Part shown: in pieces, positions 34,933 to 43,511 of the stretch | How positions within the stretch are numbered: position 1 is the stretch's first letter | Layout of the letters: each line of letters begins with the position of its first letter | Origin: Thermaurantimonas aggregans | GTDB lineage: Bacteria; Bacteroidota; Bacteroidia; Flavobacteriales; Schleiferiaceae | Direction: 5' to 3' | NCBI RefSeq assembly: GCF_003851885.1 | Contig: NZ_BHZE01000005.1 | Location: forward strand, 62,001 to 126,000 | DNA length: 64,000 nucleotides | The notes under the pieces: generated by a model | What the model saw: the letters and a program-made list of their open reading frames with translations, nothing else | Databases searched by the model: none | Told to the model about the DNA's origin: nothing | Program-made: the position numbers and the translations under genes

Positions 34933-36249
34933 CTAAAAGAGTTTAATAATATCGTTTGAATTAGCCAATATTAAAAGTCCTAAAAGTATGAAAAATCCTG
35001 CAAGTTGAGCATATTCTAAAACCTTTTGCGAAGCGGGTTTGCCAGTGAGAATTTCCCAGAGCAGAAATACCACATGGCCACCGTCGAGTGCTGGTATGGG
35101 CAGAATATTTAAAAAGGCCAGCATAATGGATAGAAAGGCAGTGAACGACCAAAACTTTTCCCAATTCCATGTCGTATCAAACTGCTTGGCGATCATGATA
35201 AATCCGCCGACTTCTTTGTATGCTTCTGTTTTGGGATTGAATATGATCTTAAACTGGCGGATGTAATCGCTTAGCATAGTTGCAGCCTTCGAGAAGGCCG
35301 CACCGATACTTTCTAAAAAGCCATATTTAATCACTTTGGTTTCAAAAAACTGCGAGGGATTCTGAGCAAAGACGCCAATTTTTCCACTCTCAGGTACATA
35401 GACCGGGATGGAGAGAATGTTGCTCGCTCTGTTTACTCGCAAGATTACAGTGTCGCCTTTGTGCTTGGGAATTTCCTCCAGATACTGATCAAAAAACTGC
35501 AGTTGTAGGTCATTTATTCCCACTAATTGATCACCTTCTTGTAGCCCGGCTTTTTTCGCTTCACTGTCTTCCACAAATCCACCGACGTAATACGGAAATC
35601 GGAGGCCAAAGAGGGTGCTTTTGGATTTTATAATGTCTGAAATTTTTTCTTCTGTGATAGTGATTCGCACAGGCTTTCCACTGCGCTCTACTTCCACATA
35701 TCCTCCGCCTGAAAGAAGAATTTCTAGAGGAATCTGATGAAAGCGCTCGGGATATTTTCCATTGACGGATAGAATTTTATCTCCGTTTTTAAATCCTAAG
35801 GCAGTACCAATGCTATCGGTTACGATTCCGTATTTTACATTTTGGGTGGGGATGTATTCTTCGCCGTAGTACATTAGCATACCCATGTAGATGACTATGG
35901 CTAATAGCACATTCACGGTAACACCGCCTACCATGATAATCAACCTTTGCCAAGCTGGTTTTGAGCGAAATTCGTAGGGCTGTGGCGGTTGTTTCATCTG
36001 TTCGGTGTCCATACTTTCATCGATCATTCCAGAAATTTTCACATATCCGCCCAACGGAAGCCAGCCTATGCCGTATTCCGTCTCTCCGATTTTTTTCTTA
36101 AAAAGTGAAAACCAAGGATTGAAAAAGAGATAAAACTTTTCGACACGGGTTTTAAAAAGCTTTGCTGGAATAAAGTGTCCTAACTCATGCAAAATAATTA
36201 GTATGGAGAGGCTTAATAAAAATTGGCTAATTCGAACCAGAAGATCCAT
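34933..36249 (-). CDS. rseP: Site-2 intramembrane zinc protease RseP (M50)
   Basis: RseP cleaves anti-sigma factors and leftover signal peptides within the inner membrane. The 438-residue protein has HELGH (21-25) in the first membrane segment, a short RxGxK-like positive loop, at least one PDZ domain (about 190-290), and LDGGHVVFLLWEI in the third core segment carrying the third zinc ligand. Three to four further hydrophobic segments follow the family topology. Confidence 0.94.
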   Translation of the reverse strand: MDLLVRISQFLLSLSILIILHELGHFIPAKLFKTRVEKFYLFFNPWFSLFKKKIGETEYGIGWLPLGGYVKISGMIDESMDTEQMKQPPQPYEFRSKPAWQRLIIMVGGVTVNVLLAIVIYMGMLMYYGEEYIPTQNVKYGIVTDSIGTALGFKNGDKILSVNGKYPERFHQIPLEILLSGGGYVEVERSGKPVRITITEEKISDIIKSKSTLFGLRFPYYVGGFVEDSEAKKAGLQEGDQLVGINDLQLQFFDQYLEEIPKHKGDTVILRVNRASNILSIPVYVPESGKIGVFAQNPSQFFETKVIKYGFLESIGAAFSKAATMLSDYIRQFKIIFNPKTEAYKEVGGFIMIAKQFDTTWNWEKFWSFTAFLSIMLAFLNILPIPALDGGHVVFLLWEILTGKPASQKVLEYAQLAGFFILLGLLILANSNDIIKLF

Positions 36250-36301
36250 ATTTGAATTACAAACATTTAAACAATTTACAAAAAACCAAAAAGTTCATCG
36301 T

Positions 36302-38569
36302 TTAATTGGTGAAAGATGCTTTAAAAAGTTGGATGTTAATTTCAAGATTTTTCCACAACATTTCAACTTCTGTCGCCTTCATACCGGCATTGAACAATTT
36401 CTGTGAGATGTATTCTTTATTCATTAAATCCAAACGATTTGATTCTTGTTTAAAGTTAAATATAAGCGCCTGATAAACAATACTTATTCTTTTAAAAGCC
36501 TCATCAAATGGTATGCCTCTCACGAAGGTAAGCAGGAGGTCGAGAATTTCTCTTTCACCTGTTTCAGCTAAAAACCAAATAAGTCCAGGGTCCGTGTTGC
36601 CCTCAATAAAACTTTCCAATGCCATTTCTGTGGCCTTGAGACCTTCGAATTGCTTCATGACCAAGAGATCTGAGTACAAATCTTGATCTTTTTGATTGCT
36701 GATAGCAGGTCTTTTTACCGGCAGTTGGAAGCGTTCGGCATTGCGATAGGCAATGGGCCGTGTAAAGGCGTCGGTTAGAGCAATTCCTTTTAAAATACCG
36801 TCATTTACTTTTCGGATTTGATAATCGGGTACTTCGTCGAGGCGTTCAAATCCAAAGTTTCGGATTTCCGGAAGAGAATCATCGAGTGCAAGCGATACTG
36901 CCGTGGCGAGTAGGTTGGGATTGCCAGTCGCAATCATGGTGCGAAAGGCTCTGTATCGATTTAAAGGAGTATATCCATAATTGAGCTCGAGCAGTGCCTG
37001 GTATTCAGGCCTTATTTCGTGTGTAGGGATCATTAGATATTCTTCCCATTGCGGATACAAAAAGAGAATTTCTGAGGATGTCGTTATATCGAAATTCATG
37101 ATTTTTTCACCTGTGGTAGGTGTAATAATTGTATCTATTTTTTGGTCTTTGTTATAAGCTATCCATTGGAGAAATGTACCTTTTTTAACAATGAGGTTTT
37201 CATCATTCATTTGAATCTTTATGACATTTGATTTCGATGAAAATTTAATCTCGTAGGATATATAAAGTTTCTTCATATTAGTTTTGTTAATTACAAGGTG
37301 ATTTATATCTGTATGAATTTTTTTCCTTTGAAGTATTTCGTGTATCTTTTTCTGAGCATAAATTTTACTGTATTCATCAAGTACATTTTTTAAAACATCA
37401 AATCCATTATAGAAATAAACATTGTAGAATAGTAGGATGTAATAAAGTCGAATATCGTTTGTATAATTACTGTTTTTTGTATAATTATCAACAACATTTC
37501 GGAGCTTTAATGCATGAATGCTTTGATTTGATGTTTCAATTATTTCTTTTACTATTTCAAAGGCATTAAGAACATCTAAAATTTCAGTACTGTTATCACA
37601 TTGCATCAAGGCTGCTTGAATACACTTTTGTTCATTTGAAATTTTTTGAGGCATTAGGTAATAATAGGGATTTTTTGGTAAATAATAAATACCGGGATAT
37701 AGTGTTGAATCAAATTGACATTTAATGTGATTTTCTGCTAAAAACGTATAACAAGGCTGAAATTTACTTGAAGGTTGCTGAAAGGTATTCGATGTGATTT
37801 TTGTTTCACTACTCATCGAAGGTTGTGATGGATTAGCTGCAATAGTCTGCTGTTGATTATTGGTATCCTCAGGATGAAGATCCGGTTCTACACGTTGGTT
37901 TCTAACAGCTGAAGAAGCAGGAGTAGGTGTTGGTTTTTTCGCTTGATTCTCGCTGGTAGAAGCTATAATGATTGGTCTTTCAAATACCACATTTATTTTT
38001 TGTATATCATCTGGAGATAAATTTGTTTTAAAAATACACATAGTATTCGATTTTTTATCGACAAAGCTGTAAAATTTTAAGCCATTAACCTTAAAATTTA
38101 CTGCACTGCATATAGACAAAGAAATTAAGTAATTTTTATCATGAGGTTTGGGAATAATTTTCTTGAAAGTTTGTTCATTAAAATGAAATATTAATGTATT
38201 TTTACTATCTGTTACTATCAGATGATCCTGTAGATAGGACAGTGGAATTTCTACATCGAAGTAATATTTTAAAAATTTCTTATCAGTGTGTTTAAAAGTG
38301 AGTTTTTTTCCATCGTATTGATATGCTGTTTCGTCCAGTGGTTTTAAAAGGTATTTTTTAAAGTTATTTATAGATTGTGTTGGTGTTTCTATTGAATATT
38401 CTGCAGTGTAATTGCCCGGTGGTGGAGAGAGTAAGTAGGAAATTTTAACTGAATTATTGTTGAAATCCAAACTTATATTAACTTCAATATTTTGATTTTC
38501 AATTTGTTGTAATCTTAAATTGCCATTTACAACAAAGACTAAAAAAGCTAAAAAGAGAAATCGAATCAC
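36302..38569 (-). CDS. Large exported protein of unknown function with helical-repeat C-terminus
   Basis: The 755-residue product starts from GTG with a signal peptide (1-17, FLFLAFLVFVVNG). Residues 20-200 look like beta domains; about 205-265 is a low-complexity Pro/Ser/Thr/Gln linker; 330-420 is Asn/Tyr/Lys-rich. The last 220 residues are helical in a HEAT-like manner (RYRAFRTMIATGNPNLLATAVSLALDDSLPEIRNFGFERL; ALESFIEGNTDPGLIWFLAETGEREILDLLLTFV). It is AT-rich compared with its neighbours. No catalytic motif was seen, and I do not recognise a family. It is divergent from the biotin-carrier gene, with 40 bp between. Confidence 0.7.
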   Translation of the reverse strand: MIRFLFLAFLVFVVNGNLRLQQIENQNIEVNISLDFNNNSVKISYLLSPPPGNYTAEYSIETPTQSINNFKKYLLKPLDETAYQYDGKKLTFKHTDKKFLKYYFDVEIPLSYLQDHLIVTDSKNTLIFHFNEQTFKKIIPKPHDKNYLISLSICSAVNFKVNGLKFYSFVDKKSNTMCIFKTNLSPDDIQKINVVFERPIIIASTSENQAKKPTPTPASSAVRNQRVEPDLHPEDTNNQQQTIAANPSQPSMSSETKITSNTFQQPSSKFQPCYTFLAENHIKCQFDSTLYPGIYYLPKNPYYYLMPQKISNEQKCIQAALMQCDNSTEILDVLNAFEIVKEIIETSNQSIHALKLRNVVDNYTKNSNYTNDIRLYYILLFYNVYFYNGFDVLKNVLDEYSKIYAQKKIHEILQRKKIHTDINHLVINKTNMKKLYISYEIKFSSKSNVIKIQMNDENLIVKKGTFLQWIAYNKDQKIDTIITPTTGEKIMNFDITTSSEILFLYPQWEEYLMIPTHEIRPEYQALLELNYGYTPLNRYRAFRTMIATGNPNLLATAVSLALDDSLPEIRNFGFERLDEVPDYQIRKVNDGILKGIALTDAFTRPIAYRNAERFQLPVKRPAISNQKDQDLYSDLLVMKQFEGLKATEMALESFIEGNTDPGLIWFLAETGEREILDLLLTFVRGIPFDEAFKRISIVYQALIFNFKQESNRLDLMNKEYISQKLFNAGMKATEVEMLWKNLEINIQLFKASFTN

Positions 38570-38609
38570 GGATATTGTGTTTACTTTTGGCTGTTGATTT
38601 CTACAGATT

Positions 38610-39110
38610 ATGCAAATAAAATACGCAGATCAGGTTTTTGACGTAAAGCCGGGAAAAAACAACCGATTAAAAGGCGAAATAAATGGTGAGCTTTATGAAA
38701 TAGAGCTGAAATCAGTAGCTGAAAATGAGTACATTCTGCACTACAAAGGTCGTAAGTACAAAGTATTAAAACCTTTTCAGATACCTGAAAGTGGATCAGC
38801 CAGAATTATAATCAATGGTAAGGATGTAGAATTTGATATAACTAGCGACCAGGAGCTCGTCATGAAGCAGATGGGACTCGGCGGTGGCGCGTCGTCAAAA
38901 GTCAGCGAGCTGAAAGCTCCTATGCCAGGTCTTGTTACTCGTATTTTGGTCGTTGAAGGACAAGCAGTTACAAAAGGTACTCCCCTACTCGCTCTTGAGG
39001 CTATGAAAATGGAAAACGTGATTAAAGCCTCAGCAGAGGGCACAGTGTCTGCTATCTTAGTGAAACAAGGCGATGCAGTTGAGAAGAATCAAATTTTGAT
39101 ACGCTTTTAA
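38610..39110 (+). CDS. Biotin carboxyl carrier-type protein
   Basis: This 166-residue protein ends in a complete biotinyl domain (about 98-166): APMPGLVTRILVVEGQAVTKGTPLLALEAMKMEN with the biotinylated Lys133, then GDAVEKNQILIRF. An N-terminal domain of about 90 residues resembles the extension seen in Bacteroidota acyl-CoA carboxylase carriers (often annotated as acetyl- or propionyl-CoA carboxylase subunit). No carboxylase alpha or beta gene is adjacent. Its stop overlaps, tail to tail by 4 nt, the stop of the ACMSD-like gene. Confidence 0.9.
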   Translation: MQIKYADQVFDVKPGKNNRLKGEINGELYEIELKSVAENEYILHYKGRKYKVLKPFQIPESGSARIIINGKDVEFDITSDQELVMKQMGLGGGASSKVSELKAPMPGLVTRILVVEGQAVTKGTPLLALEAMKMENVIKASAEGTVSAILVKQGDAVEKNQILIRF

Positions 39111-40141
39111 TCAGCCAAAAAGAGTGATTTATCTATGTTGAGCCACTGAAGGGCTGCGCCATGTAGCAACTTTGCTTTTAGTTCCTCGTCATCAGTGTAT
39201 TGATGGATTAATTCTCCTGGGGTTAACTCACCTAGAGGAAAGGGATAATCTGTGCCAAGTGCCACTCGATCAGCGCCAAACATGCGTATAATAAAATCGA
39301 GCATATTGATGTCGTGCACGAGGCTATCTACCCAAAATCTGCCTAGATATCTACTTGGATGATACGGATTGTCGATGGCACATAGATCGGGTCTTACATC
39401 AAATCCATGGGCGATTCTGCCAAAAGTGGCAGCAAATGACCCTCCGCCATGTGCTACAGCTACCCTTAAATTCGGCAGTCGCTCAAAGACTCCTCCAAAA
39501 ATCAAGGAACAAATGGCCAAGGAACTTTCGGCGGGCATACCTACAAGCCAAGGGAGCCAATACTTAGGCATTTTTTCTTTGCCCATCATATCCCAAGGGT
39601 GCACAAAGACTGCCATCCCAAGGTCTTGACACGCCTCGAAGAAGGGAAACAACTGTGGAGCATCGAGGTTGAGATCGTTTACGTGTGTGCCAATTTCAAC
39701 TCCAGCTAAACCAATGGATTTACAGCGTTCTAATTCACTGATTGCTAATTCTGTATCTTGCAGCGGAACGGTTCCAAGCCCTATAAATCGCTTGGGATAT
39801 CGATGTACCACTTCGGCTATGTGGTCATTTAAGAACTTGGAAATATACAGGGTGTGCTCTGGCTTTGCCCAATAGCTAAACATGACTGGTACTGTGCTCA
39901 GTACTTGTACATCTACATGATGCACACCACATTCGCGAAGGCGAGTATTTGCATCCCAGCAGTTGTCTTCTATTTCGCGGAAGAATCGGCCATCTTGCAT
40001 CATGCGGGCTCGGCATGGAGCGTGATGCTCGAGAAAGATGAAACCTCCGTAGCCAAATTTTTTCTTGAAGTCTGGTAAATGTTCGGGTAATATATGTGTA
40101 TGAATATCAATGGTGAAGGTGTGGTGGTGATGAGCACACAT
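39107..40141 (-). CDS. ACMSD-like amidohydrolase (aminocarboxymuconate-semialdehyde decarboxylase)
   Basis: A 344-residue amidohydrolase-2 family enzyme. The metal motif DIHTHILPEHLPDF near the N-terminus, the CRARMMQDG segment, FVHPWDMMG and HGGGSFAATFGRI, and ALGTDYPFPLGE near the end all fit ACMSD. That enzyme decarboxylates 2-amino-3-carboxymuconate 6-semialdehyde in tryptophan (kynurenine pathway) breakdown. Other members act on related carboxylates. The four histidines after the start (MCAHHHH) are native sequence. A TACTTTTG -7 match lies at 40177-40184. Confidence 0.85.
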   Translation of the reverse strand: MCAHHHHTFTIDIHTHILPEHLPDFKKKFGYGGFIFLEHHAPCRARMMQDGRFFREIEDNCWDANTRLRECGVHHVDVQVLSTVPVMFSYWAKPEHTLYISKFLNDHIAEVVHRYPKRFIGLGTVPLQDTELAISELERCKSIGLAGVEIGTHVNDLNLDAPQLFPFFEACQDLGMAVFVHPWDMMGKEKMPKYWLPWLVGMPAESSLAICSLIFGGVFERLPNLRVAVAHGGGSFAATFGRIAHGFDVRPDLCAIDNPYHPSRYLGRFWVDSLVHDINMLDFIIRMFGADRVALGTDYPFPLGELTPGELIHQYTDDEELKAKLLHGAALQWLNIDKSLFLAD

Positions 40142-40224
40142 TTGAGCAGGTAGATTATTGAGGCTTTGATTTGCGTCAAAAGTAAGATGTAAATAGGTCT
40201 TTTTGGTTTTAATCCAGTTATACA

Positions 40225-40875
40225 GTGGTAAGATGGAATTTTTTTCTGAAGAGTTATATAGTTACTTTGTACCTCAATTTTTTGCTTGTGTTTGCGGTAG
40301 AAATCGATGGCGCTGTAGTGGCCGAAGATGTAATGGCCAAAGAATTTGTGTGCAATTTGGCGCGCTGTAAAGGTGCTTGTTGTGTACATGGCGATGCGGG
40401 CGCACCTTTAGAGGAAGAAGAAACTCGGATTCTCGAGAAAGAATTTGAAAACATAAAGCCATTTTTGAGGCCTGAGGGCATACGAGCTATTGAAGAGCAA
40501 GGCACCTGGTTGAAAGATCCGCGCGATGGTGATCCAGTTACTCCTCTGGTTGAAGGTAAAGAGTGCGCTTACGTCGTTTTTGATGCTGACGGAATAGCTA
40601 AGTGCGGTATTGAATTGGCTTGGAAAGCAGGGGCAACTACCTTCCAAAAGCCTATTTCTTGTCACTTATACCCCATTCGAATTACGAAATACAAAACATT
40701 TGAAGCGGTGAACTATCATCGCTGGGAAATTTGTAGCCCGGCTTGTGAATTAGGTGCTCAACTGAAAGTGCCTGTGTACGTCTTCTTAAAAAGTGCCATT
40801 ATCAGAAAATACGGGAAGGAATGGTACCAAAAACTCGATGAGGCAGCTAAACAGCTTGAAAATGAGAGGTTTTAA
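40225..40875 (+). CDS. DUF3109 family cysteine-rich protein
   Basis: It has the family signature FVCNLARCKGACCVHGDAGAPLEEEE and a later C-x-H-LYPIRI segment, a cysteine pattern that suggests metal or iron-sulfur binding. Family homologues start just before IDGAVVAEDV. The GTG at 40225 would add about 25 residues, so the true start is probably the in-frame TTG at 40282-40284 or GTG at 40288-40290. A near-consensus -7 box (TTACTTTG, 40261-40268) between the two supports this. Function is unknown. The gene overlaps the PAP2 gene by 14 nt. Confidence 0.82.
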   Translation: MVRWNFFLKSYIVTLYLNFLLVFAVEIDGAVVAEDVMAKEFVCNLARCKGACCVHGDAGAPLEEEETRILEKEFENIKPFLRPEGIRAIEEQGTWLKDPRDGDPVTPLVEGKECAYVVFDADGIAKCGIELAWKAGATTFQKPISCHLYPIRITKYKTFEAVNYHRWEICSPACELGAQLKVPVYVFLKSAIIRKYGKEWYQKLDEAAKQLENERF

Positions 40876-41665
40876 CTTCTATGTTTTGTTGATCTTTTTG
40901 CTGACTGTTACAGTTTGCGCTCAACCCTCAAACTTTCCTTTTCGACTGACATATTCTATAGATGTCTCAATTGTAGCTGGAAATATTGCATTAATTGGAG
41001 CAAATACAGCTTTAAAAGCTCATCTAAATGTACCCACAGACGCTGAAATTTTGCAACTCGACCGCGAACGATTGTTTTATCTCGATCGAATTACTTTCCG
41101 AACATTTAATACCACAACTGAGCGCGCAAGCCACTACGCGATGTTAAGTACTATTGCTTTACCCGTTTTGTTAGCGCCTTATTCGAAATCATTCTCTCAA
41201 CTATCGACAATGGCAGTCATGGGCATTGAGACCTACTCCACTACCCTATTGGTAGTTCAAACGCTGAAAACTCTCACGCGAAGACCAAGACCTGAAATGT
41301 TCACTAATGCATACGACATTTCAAGATATAGAGGCATCGAGAGTTTAAATTCCTTTCCTTCGGGACATACGGCTATGGCTTTCGCAGCTGCAGGGTTTGT
41401 ACACGCATGCCAGGAAGTATATAAACAGCAGAATTCCTTGGCTACTTTTTTAATGTATAGCACATATGCCGCTGCGATTACCTCTGGATTTTTGAGATAT
41501 TACTCCGGGGTTCATCATCTGACTGATGTAATAACAGGGGCTGCCTTGGGATGGTCGATTGGTTACTTCATCCCAAAACTTCATCTTCATATTAGGCGCT
41601 CTAATCAATCTTTTCTACTAACACCCTCGCCTAGTGGCGTGATTCATTGTGCTATTAAGTTTTGA
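40862..41665 (+). CDS. PAP2-superfamily membrane phosphatase
   Basis: From the ATG at 40862-40864, which lies inside the end of the DUF3109 gene, the 267-residue product has a signal peptide (...LTVTVCAQ). The three PAP2 motifs are KTLTRRPRP, FPSGHTAMA and YYSGVHHLTDVITGA. Enzymes of this type dephosphorylate lipid phosphates such as undecaprenyl pyrophosphate or phosphatidic acid at the membrane or in the periplasm. The substrate is not predictable. It is coupled to the DUF3109 gene by overlap. Confidence 0.9.
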   Translation: MRGFNFYVLLIFLLTVTVCAQPSNFPFRLTYSIDVSIVAGNIALIGANTALKAHLNVPTDAEILQLDRERLFYLDRITFRTFNTTTERASHYAMLSTIALPVLLAPYSKSFSQLSTMAVMGIETYSTTLLVVQTLKTLTRRPRPEMFTNAYDISRYRGIESLNSFPSGHTAMAFAAAGFVHACQEVYKQQNSLATFLMYSTYAAAITSGFLRYYSGVHHLTDVITGAALGWSIGYFIPKLHLHIRRSNQSFLLTPSPSGVIHCAIKF

Positions 41666-41701
41666 TGAAAAACATTTTAGTTGAATTTCCGTTAAAGTTG
41701 C

Positions 41702-42112
41702 ATGTTCGGAGAAAAGCGTTATCGGCTCAGAATTGATGATAAAATCGTAGGCTACAAGCGCGTAATGAGCGAATCGTATGAATTTTATTCGCGCAATGGC
41801 TTATGGTGGTCAGGCCATCAGCTGTATTACAAGCAAATTGATGAATATTCGGGGTTAAAAGATCGAAACAACCAGCATCTGTACGAACTCGACATTGTAG
41901 AGTATCGCATTGATACTGGTATAGAGCGCAAAGGAGTAATCCTTTGGAATACAAAAGACAAGTGTTTTTGCATCAAAGATTTAGAAGATACTGGTTATTT
42001 GCCAATTTGTGTAGATGACGTTTACTTGTTCAGTTCAAAAGATTTGAAATTTCACTCCTATCTCTTTATCAATCCAGAGATCATGGAGCGACTGGGTATA
42101 AAAGATGAATAA
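41702..42112 (+). CDS. YopX-like domain protein
   Basis: The 136-residue protein has the YopX hallmark IDEYSGLKDRNNQHLYELDIVEYR followed by KGVILWN...CFCIKDL. YopX domains are common in phages and integrated elements of Firmicutes and Bacteroidota; function is unclear. Here it stands alone between a PAP2 gene and HU, in the same direction as the former, with no other phage-like gene in sight. Its stop lies 1 bp before the bidirectional-looking hairpin that terminates HU. Confidence 0.75.
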   Translation: MFGEKRYRLRIDDKIVGYKRVMSESYEFYSRNGLWWSGHQLYYKQIDEYSGLKDRNNQHLYELDIVEYRIDTGIERKGVILWNTKDKCFCIKDLEDTGYLPICVDDVYLFSSKDLKFHSYLFINPEIMERLGIKDE

Positions 42113-42135
42113 AAAACCGGCCACGTGTAGGCCGG
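42111..42135 (-). terminator. Terminator of the HU gene
   Basis: CCGGCC/GGCCGG arms (42117-42122, 42130-42135) with a seven-base loop are followed on the minus strand by a run of six T. HU ends 40 bp upstream. It may also stall transcription from the YopX-like gene, although the T run is missing in that direction. Confidence 0.82.
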
Positions 42136-42174
42136 CGTAATCTTTTCAGAGTAGAGTTGCTGATGTAAGTATTG

Positions 42175-42447
42175 TTATGCAATGCTATCAGCAAGCTCTT
42201 TTCCCGGCTTGAACTTGGCAACTTTCTTAGCAGGAATGCTAATGGTCTGACCATTTGAGGGATTTCTTCCTTCGCGCGCTGATCTTTCAGCCACTGAAAA
42301 GGTTCCAAAACCAGTGAGGATCACTTTGTCACCATTCTTAAGTGCCTCATTTACAGTACTGATGAAAGCATCAACTGCAGCTTTGGCGCTGACCTTGCTC
42401 ATTCCAGCCTTAGATGCTACTGCATCGATGAATTCTGTTTTGTTCAT
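42175..42447 (-). CDS. hup: HU-type histone-like DNA-binding protein
   Basis: At 90 residues it has the canonical HU start (MNKTEFIDAVASKAGMSKVSAKAAVDAF), the saddle GFGTFSVAERSAREGRNPSNGQ with the DNA-intercalating Pro region, and KPGKELADSIA at the end. It compacts and bends DNA as a dimer. It is expressed alone: a consensus promoter lies upstream and a hairpin terminator downstream. Confidence 0.96.
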   Translation of the reverse strand: MNKTEFIDAVASKAGMSKVSAKAAVDAFISTVNEALKNGDKVILTGFGTFSVAERSAREGRNPSNGQTISIPAKKVAKFKPGKELADSIA

Positions 42448-42484
42448 GAGAGTAAATTTTATGTTAATTTTTTCTTTACAACGA

Positions 42485-42514
42485 CAAAAGTAACTGATAG
42501 ATGAAATTATGCAA
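42485..42514 (-). promoter_or_regulatory. Consensus promoter of the HU gene
   Basis: On the minus strand TTG (42512-42514), a 19-nt spacer and TACTTTTG (42485-42492) match both boxes of the Bacteroidota promoter. The predicted start leaves an untranslated leader of about 30 nt. Confidence 0.7.
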
Positions 42515-42551
42515 GAGATTAAGAAAAAAAATTGAGGTAAATTTTTAACGT

Positions 42552-43511
42552 TTAACTGTTAATCTTTATCAGATTTGTTTTATTCAATACACCATTTAAA
42601 AATTCACTTGCTGTCATTTCTTTTTTACCTTCGGGCATAAGTTTTTCAATGCTCAGAGCCCCGTCTGCGCATCCTACGATGAGTTGTTTTTTATTTTCGA
42701 CATGTAGTGTTTTAGGAGGAATTTTAATGGAGTTTCCGAGAATTTTTGTTCTTAATATTTTTAAAATGATCGGTTTATTTTGAATTTCTAAGACTGTGTA
42801 TGCTCCAGGATTTGGGCTCAGACCTCTTATAAAATTATGAACCTCTAAAACTCCTTTTGTCCAGTCAATCAAGCAGTTCTCCTTAAAAATCTTAGGTGCT
42901 GTTTTAAGATTTTCATGAATTTCTTGTTTTTTTGGAACAATGGAATTGTTCAGAATTCCTTCTAAAGTTTTGAGAATCAATTCAGCGCCGGGCTCAAGCA
43001 TGGCATCGTGTAATTCGCCTGCCGTCATGTCAGGTGTGATGGGTATTTTGGTTTGGAGTAAAAGGTTTCCCTCGTCAATTTTGTCGTTGATAAAAAAAGT
43101 GGTAAGGCCGGTTTCCTGTTCACCGTTGATGATGGCCCAGTTGATCGGTGCCGCCCCCCTGTATTGCGGTAGTAAAGAAGCGTGAAGATTAAATGTGCCA
43201 AGCGGTGGTAGTTGCCATACGCGATCGGGTAACTTTTTAAAGGCTACTACTATTTGAATATCAGGATTATACGATTTCAGTGCTTCAAAAAAATCGTCTG
43301 ATTTTAAGCTAAAAGGCTCTAAAACGGGTATTCCTAATTCGATGGCCGCTTGTTTTACCGGACTCGATTGCATTTTAAGGCCTCGTCCGGCCGGTTTGTC
43401 GGGCGTAGTAACTACGGTTACCACATTGTAATTGTTTTCGATTAACTTCTTCAAACCGGGCACGGCAAAATAGGGTGTGCCCATGTACACAATGCGCGGA
43501 TATGGCTTCAT
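42552..43511 (-). CDS. fmt: Methionyl-tRNA formyltransferase
   Basis: Fmt formylates initiator Met-tRNA. The 319-residue protein has [18 protein letters not shown] at the start, the formyl-folate site [20 protein letters not shown] with catalytic Asn/His/Asp, and a C-terminal OB-like domain. Its ATG overlaps the parE stop by 4 nt. Confidence 0.96.
   Translation of the reverse strand: MKPYPRIVYMGTPYFAVPGLKKLIENNYNVVTVVTTPDKPAGRGLKMQSSPVKQAAIELGIPVLEPFSLKSDDFFEALKSYNPDIQIVVAFKKLPDRVWQLPPLGTFNLHASLLPQYRGAAPINWAIINGEQETGLTTFFINDKIDEGNLLLQTKIPITPDMTAGELHDAMLEPGAELILKTLEGILNNSIVPKKQEIHENLKTAPKIFKENCLIDWTKGVLEVHNFIRGLSPNPGAYTVLEIQNKPIILKILRTKILGNSIKIPPKTLHVENKKQLIVGCADGALSIEKLMPEGKKEMTASEFLNGVLNKTNLIKINS

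Noticed and set aside
39107-40141. Four histidines after the ACMSD start read as a second His leader or affinity tag
   Set aside because: They are part of a full-length amidohydrolase with no attenuator hairpin after them, and the sequence is otherwise native.
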